This document shows positions 7,164-11,820 of a stretch of 11,820 nucleotides of DNA, piece after piece. Position numbers and translations under genes: made by a program. The notes under the pieces are model-generated. The model ran no database searches. It worked only from the letters and a program-made list of their open reading frames with translations, and had not been told where the DNA came from. The stretch lies in NCBI GenBank assembly GCA_023389425.1, contig JAEWEK010000167.1, positions 1 to 11,820 on the forward strand, given 5' to 3'. How positions within the stretch are numbered: position 1 is the first letter of the stretch; each line of letters starts with the position of its first letter. The DNA is from Pseudomonadota bacterium (GTDB lineage Bacteria; Pseudomonadota; Gammaproteobacteria; Burkholderiales; Burkholderiaceae_D).

Positions 7164-7201
7164 ATGGTGTGCTGGCGCTGCCGCGCTGCTGATATAAGAA
7201 C

Positions 7202-7311
7202 GAACGTCGTTCCCGCGAAAGCGGGAACCCCATTTTCTGTGCGCACCCCTGCGGCAAACGCTGGTGGTCAGCACGATAAACGGGGTCCCCGCCTTCGCGA
7301 GGACGACGTCC
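7202..7311. repeat. REP pair (BIME-like), unit 3
   Basis: Arms 7202-7235 and 7278-7311 around a 42-bp centre, offset 148 bp from unit 2 because the linker is 11 bp shorter. It is the most diverged copy (for example GCGAAAGCGGG in the left arm and AAACGGGG in the right arm). It ends 22 bp from the stop codon of the convergent EAL gene. Confidence 0.85.
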
Positions 7312-7333
7312 TTGGTAGTTCGGGCGATGCGAT

Positions 7334-8932
7334 TCAGGCCGTCCCGCGTGCCTCTTCTTCCGGCACATCCTGCTGCTCGCGCAATTCCTCCATCATCTGC
7401 TCGAACAGCATCGGCTCGGCAAACAGCCAGCCCTGCGCATACTGCACCCCGCGGTCGCGCAGGAACTGGGCCTGGGCCTTGGTCTCCACGCCTTCCGCGA
7501 TCATCTCCAGCCGCAGCGCCTTGGCCATCTCGATGATGTGATGGATCACCTGGCTCGTCGCCGCGCCCGTCTGCACCGTGTCGACGAAGGACTTGTCGAT
7601 CTTGAGCAAATCAAAGTGCACGCTTTCCAGGAAAGACAGGCTCGAATAGCCCGTCCCGAAATCGTCGATGGCGATGCGGATGCCGACCTTGCGCAAGGCA
7701 TTGATGATGCCGCGCACCGTGGTCGGGTCGGCGAAGCTGCGCTCGGTCGCTTCGACCATCAGGTTGCCGGCGCGCGCGCCGGTGGCGGTCACCATTTCCT
7801 GCAGCAGGGCTACCGTGTGTTCCGATTGCAGGTCTTCCGCCGCGAGATTGATCGCGATGTGGAAGTTCGGGAACTCGCTGAACAGGATCTCGGCATGACG
7901 GCGCACCTGCTGCAGCACCACCTGCCGCGTCACCTGCGCGATCAGCCCGCTGTCTTCGGCGGCGACGATGAACACGTCCGGCCGCACCGCTTCGCCACCC
8001 GGACGGTTCCAGCGGATCAGGGCTTCGGCGCCAACCCACTTGCCGGTGCGCAGGTCGACCACCGGCTGGTAGACCATGAACAATTCTTTGCGCTTCAGCG
8101 CGGCCTTGAGCACCATCGGCAGCGCCAGCTGGGCCCGTGCCAGCGTGATCGCGGCCCAGGCCAGCAAGACGCCCATCAGCAGCGCGCAGGGCACCAGCCA
8201 GCGTGCGATCGACCATGCCATCTCGTTCAACTGGCTTGTCGGCAAGGCGGCAATGGCGCTCAGCGGATAGCGTTTCGACACCGCCACGGCAATCACGTCG
8301 TCGCTGTCGGCGAAGGTCGCCTCGTTGCCGCTGTGCAGCTCATTCAACCAGCGGGTCTTGACCTCGCCGCGGCTGGTGATGATGGTGCGGGCGGGCAATG
8401 CTACCTCGGCCACCAGCAGTTCCGGATCGGCACTGCTGACGGAGATCGGCAAGTTGCGGTGGACGATGGCGGCGTACTGGCCACGGGCAATGACGAGGAA
8501 GCGTACGCCGCGCGCGAAAGGCAGTTCGGCGCCGGTCCAGATCTTGTCGCCGGTCGGCGTGCGCACTTGCGGCGGTCCCAGTTCGACCGGCTGGTCGCGG
8601 CCGGTGAGGGAGGAGCAGACGATGCGCGTGCCATCGAGCACGGCGATGGCCTGGACGCTGGCGGAGGACACGTCCAGCCGGCGCATCAGTTCCGTGTTGT
8701 ACGGCGAGCAGGGTTCGGGATCGGGGGTGTTGGCGAGGGCGGCGAAGGAGGCCTCGACCTCGTCGGTGGTCTGCTCCGAGCGGCTAAGGACTTCGCGTGC
8801 GTAGCCGAGGGCCCGTTGTTTCTCTTGGGCCAAGCTCTCGTGGTGCGCCAGGAAAATAGCCAGTCCGACCGGTAAAGCAATCGCCAGGATTATTCCCAGC
8901 ACCGCAAGCCATTTCGTGCGGCGCTCATCCAT
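7334..8932 (-). CDS. CSS-motif EAL cyclic-di-GMP phosphodiesterase, membrane-bound
   Basis: A 532-residue protein that should hydrolyse cyclic-di-GMP. The ATG at 8932 is chosen because AAGG lies 8 nt upstream; an in-frame GTG at 8953 adds seven residues. Membrane segments at about 8-29 and 243-266 bracket a periplasmic domain with C75 (EPCSPY) and C106 in VCSSL, the CSS signature. In enterobacterial PdeB/PdeC-type enzymes the two cysteines form a disulfide that holds activity down, so redox sensing in the periplasm is inferred. The cytoplasmic EAL domain (about 275-515) has EALIRW (303-308), N362, VEATE (393-397), DDFGTGYSS (423-431), K444 in LLKIDKSF, AEGVET (479-484) and QGWLF (500-504), so it appears catalytically complete. 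No GGDEF domain is present. The acidic tail QDVPEEEARGTA has no known function. It is divergent from the CsbD gene and convergent with the M13 gene across the repeat array. Confidence 0.93.
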   Translation of the reverse strand: MDERRTKWLAVLGIILAIALPVGLAIFLAHHESLAQEKQRALGYAREVLSRSEQTTDEVEASFAALANTPDPEPCSPYNTELMRRLDVSSASVQAIAVLDGTRIVCSSLTGRDQPVELGPPQVRTPTGDKIWTGAELPFARGVRFLVIARGQYAAIVHRNLPISVSSADPELLVAEVALPARTIITSRGEVKTRWLNELHSGNEATFADSDDVIAVAVSKRYPLSAIAALPTSQLNEMAWSIARWLVPCALLMGVLLAWAAITLARAQLALPMVLKAALKRKELFMVYQPVVDLRTGKWVGAEALIRWNRPGGEAVRPDVFIVAAEDSGLIAQVTRQVVLQQVRRHAEILFSEFPNFHIAINLAAEDLQSEHTVALLQEMVTATGARAGNLMVEATERSFADPTTVRGIINALRKVGIRIAIDDFGTGYSSLSFLESVHFDLLKIDKSFVDTVQTGAATSQVIHHIIEMAKALRLEMIAEGVETKAQAQFLRDRGVQYAQGWLFAEPMLFEQMMEELREQQDVPEEEARGTA

Positions 8933-9071
8933 ATGCTTAGCCTTGCAGGGCACGGGGCCCTTTACGACGATAGTTGATTGTCTCGCAAGCCATAGAGCGG
9001 TGCAATCGCAATTGGATTACGGGATGTACAGGTTCTGTTACTTGACGAACGGACGATGTCACGTGGCCGCC

Positions 9072-9091
9072 CTACGATACAAGCTCGTATC
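9072..9091 (+). promoter_or_regulatory. Possible -10 box and inverted repeat upstream of the csbD-like gene
   Basis: CTACGAT (9072-9078) resembles an extended, stationary-phase type -10 element and would start transcription about 30 nt ahead of the gene. It overlaps the dyad GATAC (9076-9080) / GTATC (9087-9091), which could bind a regulator. No good -35 element stands at the right distance; TTGACG at 9042-9047 is about 8 bp too far upstream. RpoS control would suit the family but is a guess. Confidence 0.3.
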
Positions 9092-9115
9092 AACGACAGA
9101 AGCGAGGTATTCCAG

Positions 9116-9337
9116 ATGAACAAGGACCAGATCAAAGGCAAGGCCAAGGATATTGGCGGCAAGGTTCAGGAAGAAGTTGGCAAGGCTGTGGGCAGCAGCG
9201 AACAGCAGGCCAAAGGACTCTCGAAGCAGGTCGAAGGCAAGGTGCAGGAAAAGTACGGCGACCTGAAAGAGAATGTGAAGGACAGCATGGACGACAAAAA
9301 TCGTCCGCTGGACCGGGGCAATCGCCAAGGCAGCTGA
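9116..9337 (+). CDS. CsbD-family stress-response protein
   Basis: A 73-residue, very hydrophilic, Lys/Glu/Gly-rich protein starting MNKDQIKGKAKDIGGKVQ, the hallmark of the CsbD family, with repeated KGK/GKVQ blocks (about 6-20 and 40-47) and YGDLKENVKDS at 47-57. CsbD-like proteins are abundant small cytoplasmic proteins induced by general stress or stationary phase (sigmaB in Bacillus, often RpoS in Proteobacteria); their molecular role is unknown. The ATG at 9116 is used because the family signature begins there and GAGG lies 10 nt upstream, although the frame is open from 9056. It is a single-gene unit closed by a strong terminator and divergent from the EAL gene. Confidence 0.92.
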   Translation: MNKDQIKGKAKDIGGKVQEEVGKAVGSSEQQAKGLSKQVEGKVQEKYGDLKENVKDSMDDKNRPLDRGNRQGS

Positions 9338-9355
9338 TACTCAAGCTGGACAATG

Positions 9356-9382
9356 AAAGCCGCGCCGCGTGCGCGGCTTTTT
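9356..9382 (+). terminator. Rho-independent terminator of the csbD-like gene
   Basis: A perfect 10-bp stem AAAGCCGCGC (9356-9365) / GCGCGGCTTT (9371-9380) with loop CGCGT runs into a T tract (9378-9382), 18 bp after the csbD stop. Reading in reverse, the A residues at 9356-9358 give only a short T run. Confidence 0.9.
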
Positions 9383-9384
9383 CG

Positions 9385-9390
9385 TATACT
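9385..9390 (+). promoter_or_regulatory. -10 box of the methyltransferase gene
   Basis: TATACT stands three bases after the terminator T tract and 10 bp before the ATG. A start six or seven bases downstream would give a transcript with only three or four untranslated bases. The -35 region would fall inside the terminator stem and shows no clear match. Confidence 0.45.
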
Positions 9391-9400
9391 GGCGCCGACC

Positions 9401-10015
9401 ATGAACGACCTCGACGACATCGCCCGCCGCACGCTCGATCACTACGAGCGCAATGCCCGCGCCTTTTTTGCCGGCACCATCGATCACGACGTCAGCCAGA
9501 ACGTCGATGCGCTGCTCGGCGCGATCGAGGCGCAGGCGCCGTACACCATTCTCGACCTGGGCTGCGGTCCGGGCCGCGACCTCAAGACCTTTTCCGCGCT
9601 CGGCCACAAGGCCATCGGGCTGGACGGCTGCGCCAGCTTCGTCGACATGGCGCGCAGCTTCAGCGGCTGCGAAGTGTGGCACCAGGACTTGCTGCACCTC
9701 GACCTGCCGCCGGCGATGTTCGACGGCATCTTCGCGAATGCCGTCCTGTTTCACCTGCCTAGCGCGCAATTGCCCAAGGTGCTGGCGGACTTGCATGCGG
9801 CCTTGAAACCGGGTGGCGTGCTGTTCAGTTCCAACCCGCGCGGCCACAACCAGGAAGGCTGGAACGGGGAGCGTTACGGCAGCTATTACGACTACGGAAC
9901 GTGGAAGACCTACCTCGAGGCGGCTGGCTTCGATCCGGTGCGGCATTACTACCGGCCGGCTGGCCTGCCGCTCGAACAGCAGCCGTGGCTGGCGAGTGTG
10001 TGGCGTAAAAAATAG
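9401..10015 (+). CDS. Class I SAM-dependent methyltransferase
   Basis: A 204-residue cytoplasmic protein of the size of small stand-alone class I methyltransferases. Motif I, ILDLGCGPGRD (50-60), binds S-adenosylmethionine. D75 in AIGLDGC fits the acidic residue that contacts the ribose, HQDLLHLDLPP (94-104) matches the motif III region, FDGIFANAVLFHLP (107-120) the motif IV region, and LKPGGVLFSSNP (135-146) the post-IV strand. The C-terminal part is rich in aromatic residues (YGSYYDYGTW, 159-168) and probably shapes the acceptor site. The acceptor is not identifiable. The ATG at 9401 has no Shine-Dalgarno sequence, and the frame upstream runs through the csbD terminator, so translation on a nearly leaderless mRNA is likely. 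It faces the S9 peptidase gene, from which a hairpin separates it. Confidence 0.9.
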   Translation: MNDLDDIARRTLDHYERNARAFFAGTIDHDVSQNVDALLGAIEAQAPYTILDLGCGPGRDLKTFSALGHKAIGLDGCASFVDMARSFSGCEVWHQDLLHLDLPPAMFDGIFANAVLFHLPSAQLPKVLADLHAALKPGGVLFSSNPRGHNQEGWNGERYGSYYDYGTWKTYLEAAGFDPVRHYYRPAGLPLEQQPWLASVWRKK

Positions 10016-10025
10016 CCGCGGGAAC

Positions 10026-10057
10026 AATAAAAAACGGCTGCGGGTGACGCAGCCGTT
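10026..10057 (-). terminator. Rho-independent terminator of the S9 peptidase gene
   Basis: On the minus strand a perfect 10-bp stem AACGGCTGCG (10057-10048) / CGCAGCCGTT (10042-10033) with loop TCACC is followed by TTTTATT, 20 bp after the peptidase stop. On the plus strand only TTCC follows, so it would terminate the methyltransferase transcript poorly. Confidence 0.85.
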
Positions 10058-10077
10058 CCTGTCGCTTCACATGACGC

Positions 10078-11820
10078 TTACTTCTTCTCAGCCACCTGGG
10101 TCTTGAAGAAATTCGCGATCATGCCGTACACGTGGCGCTGGCCGGCGCGCGACGAAATGCCGTGCTTGGCGCCCGGATAGGTCATCAGGCTGAACGGCAC
10201 GTTGCGGTTGACCAGGGCATCGATCATGCGCGTGGTATTGGTGAACAAGACGTTGTCGTCCGCCATGCCGTGCACCAGCAGCAGCGGCGACTTCAGGCCG
10301 TCCAGGTGCGCGAACACGCCGCTTTGCGCATAGGCTTCCGGCATCGCTTTCGGCGTGCCGCCCATGAACTGCTCGGTGTAGTGGGTGTCGTACAGCGCCC
10401 AGTCGGTCACCGGCGCGACCGATACGCCGCCCGCGATCTTGTCCGAACCCGCGGCCAGCAGGCGCAGCGTCATGAAGCCGCCATAGCTCCAGCCGAACAC
10501 GCCGATGCGCTTGGAATCGACATAGCTCTGCTTGCCCAGCCAGTCGATGCCGGTCAGCTGGTCTTCCACTTCGTGCTTGCCCAGCTCGCCATAGATGGTG
10601 TCGGTGAAGGCGCGCTCGCGGCGGCTCGAACCGCGGTTGTCCAGCGTGAACACGACAAAGCCCTGCTGCGCCATGTACTGCTTGAACGGCGAGCCCCAGC
10701 CGCGCGTGACCTGCTGCGAGTGCGGACCGCCGTAGACGAACAGGAACACCGGATAGCGCTTGTTCGGGTCGAAGTTGGCCGGCTTGATCATCGAGTAGTA
10801 CATGGTCTGGCCGTCGTGTGCCTTGATCGTGCCGAACTCGGTCGGCAGGTGGCTCGACATGTACTTGAAGTAGGGGTGGCTGGCGTTGACTTCGTTGCGC
10901 TCGAGCCACTCGACCATGCTGCCGTCAGGACGGCGGATCGACACTTGCGGCGGCGTGTTCGGATCCGAGAAGGTATCCACGAACAGCGAGCCGTTGGCGG
11001 CGAACACGTCGTCGTGCATGCCGTCGGTCTTGGTGATGCGCACCGGCTTGTCGGCGTTGCTGCCGTCCAGGTTCAGCGCGTAGGTCTGCTTGTCGGTGAC
11101 CGCGTCGCGGTTCGACGACACGTAGACCTTGCCGGCCTTCTCGTCGACGGCCAGCACGTTGTCGATGCCCCATTCGCCGCTGCTGACCGGGTGCAGCAGC
11201 TTGCCGTTCAGGTCGTACAGGTAGAGGTGATTGCGGCCGCTGCGCTCGCTTTCCCAGATGAAGGCCGAACGGTTCTTCAGGAAGCGCGGGCTGTCCTGGA
11301 TCGAGACCCAGGTCTTCGAGCTCTCGGTCAGCAGCGGACGCTGGGCCAGCGTGGCGGCGTCGACCGCGACGAGGTCGAGGCGCTTCTGGTCGCGCGTCTG
11401 GCGCTGGTAGACCAGGGTCTTGCCGTCGGCGCTCCAGTCGGCGCGCACCAGGTAGATGTCCTTGTCCGGGCCAAGGTCGATCTTGCGCTGCTCGCCGGTG
11501 GCCGGCGACACGACCATCAGGCCGATCTCGACGTTCGGATCGCCGGCGGCGGGGTAGCGCTGCTCGAAGCTCTCGATGCCGCTGGCGTTGATCTCGTAGC
11601 GCTTCACGTTCGGCACGGACGCGTCGTCGTAGCGACGGTAGGCGATGGCCGAATCGTCCGGCGCCCAGTAGTAGCCGGTGCGCTGCGACATTTCTTCCTG
11701 CGCGACGAATTCCGCTTCGCCATTGTGCACGGTACCTTTGCCATCGGTGGTCAGCTGGCGCTCCTTGCCGGTGGCGAGGTCGATCACGTACAGGTTCTGG
11801 TCGCGCACGAAGGACAGGTA
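10078..11820 (-). CDS. Dipeptidyl-peptidase-IV-like S9 serine peptidase, 5' partial
   Basis: The frame is open to the window edge; the last 580 residues are visible (YLSFVRDQNLYVIDL onward), so roughly 150 N-terminal residues, including any signal peptide, lie outside. The visible N-terminal part is the beta-propeller domain. It includes EAEFVAQEEMSQRTGYYW, whose Glu pair (visible residues 42-43) matches the pair that binds the substrate amino terminus in DPP IV, and YRRYDDASVP. The alpha/beta-hydrolase domain (about 330-580) carries VYGGPHSQ, the nucleophile GWSYGGF (Ser at visible residue 445), HGMADDNV (catalytic Asp 521) and GAKHGIS (His 553). The 32-residue Asp-His spacing agrees with DPP IV. 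Such enzymes release X-Pro or X-Ala dipeptides from peptide N-termini, usually in the periplasm or outside the cell. It probably complements the M1 and M13 peptidases in this window. A close alternative is another S9B/S9C oligopeptidase. Confidence 0.93.
   Translation of the reverse strand, partial: YLSFVRDQNLYVIDLATGKERQLTTDGKGTVHNGEAEFVAQEEMSQRTGYYWAPDDSAIAYRRYDDASVPNVKRYEINASGIESFEQRYPAAGDPNVEIGLMVVSPATGEQRKIDLGPDKDIYLVRADWSADGKTLVYQRQTRDQKRLDLVAVDAATLAQRPLLTESSKTWVSIQDSPRFLKNRSAFIWESERSGRNHLYLYDLNGKLLHPVSSGEWGIDNVLAVDEKAGKVYVSSNRDAVTDKQTYALNLDGSNADKPVRITKTDGMHDDVFAANGSLFVDTFSDPNTPPQVSIRRPDGSMVEWLERNEVNASHPYFKYMSSHLPTEFGTIKAHDGQTMYYSMIKPANFDPNKRYPVFLFVYGGPHSQQVTRGWGSPFKQYMAQQGFVVFTLDNRGSSRRERAFTDTIYGELGKHEVEDQLTGIDWLGKQSYVDSKRIGVFGWSYGGFMTLRLLAAGSDKIAGGVSVAPVTDWALYDTHYTEQFMGGTPKAMPEAYAQSGVFAHLDGLKSPLLLVHGMADDNVLFTNTTRMIDALVNRNVPFSLMTYPGAKHGISSRAGQRHVYGMIANFFKTQVAEKK

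Noticed and set aside
6686..7246. Open frames across the repeat array that encode peptides with repeated REGGDP/SRERRS-like blocks.
   Set aside because: These are translations of the palindromic repeats, without ribosome binding sites or family resemblance; they are common artefacts of REP sequences.

Overview
The window looks like a chromosomal segment of a high-GC betaproteobacterium, most likely an Oxalobacteraceae member of the Massilia/Duganella/Telluria type. This is inferred from strongly GC-rich third positions, a FimV-like protein, a flagellar FliT chaperone, a CSS-motif EAL phosphodiesterase, and short palindromic REP-type repeats of the 'TTCCCGCGAAGGCGGGAA' kind. No phage, integrase, insertion sequence, CRISPR array or tRNA is visible. 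It reads as ordinary core/accessory chromosome.

Layout. 1-1140 (+) is the 3' part of a FimV-N-domain membrane protein. 1141-1484 has no protein gene. It holds a sigma70-like promoter, about 220 nt of densely foldable sequence and a strong terminator, which together look like a free-standing structured small RNA. 1485-1766 (-) is a fliT-like flagellar chaperone gene with its own near-perfect sigma28 (FliA) promoter. 2063-4684 and 4765-6819 (+) are two exported zinc peptidases, an M1 aminopeptidase and an M13 (neprilysin-like) endopeptidase. 6820-7333 is a three-unit array of paired REP repeats (BIME-like) between convergent genes. 7334-8932 (-) is a membrane CSS-EAL cyclic-di-GMP phosphodiesterase. 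9116-9337 (+) is a small CsbD-family stress protein followed by a strong terminator. 9401-10015 (+) is a SAM-dependent methyltransferase whose predicted promoter leaves almost no leader. 10078-11820 (-) is the C-terminal 580 residues of a dipeptidyl-peptidase-IV-like S9 serine peptidase, whose 5' end lies beyond the window.

How the parts fit. Three exported peptidases of different classes lie within about 10 kb: an aminopeptidase, an oligopeptide endopeptidase and a dipeptidyl peptidase. They fit a periplasmic or extracellular peptide-scavenging role, though only the M1/M13 pair is adjacent on one strand. fliT, the FimV-like protein and the EAL phosphodiesterase all relate to motility or polar surface organisation, but no shared operon is visible. 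The most novel-looking element is the unassigned structured RNA at about 1191-1412. The sigma28 promoter of fliT and the palindromic array are the clearest regulatory or structural signals.
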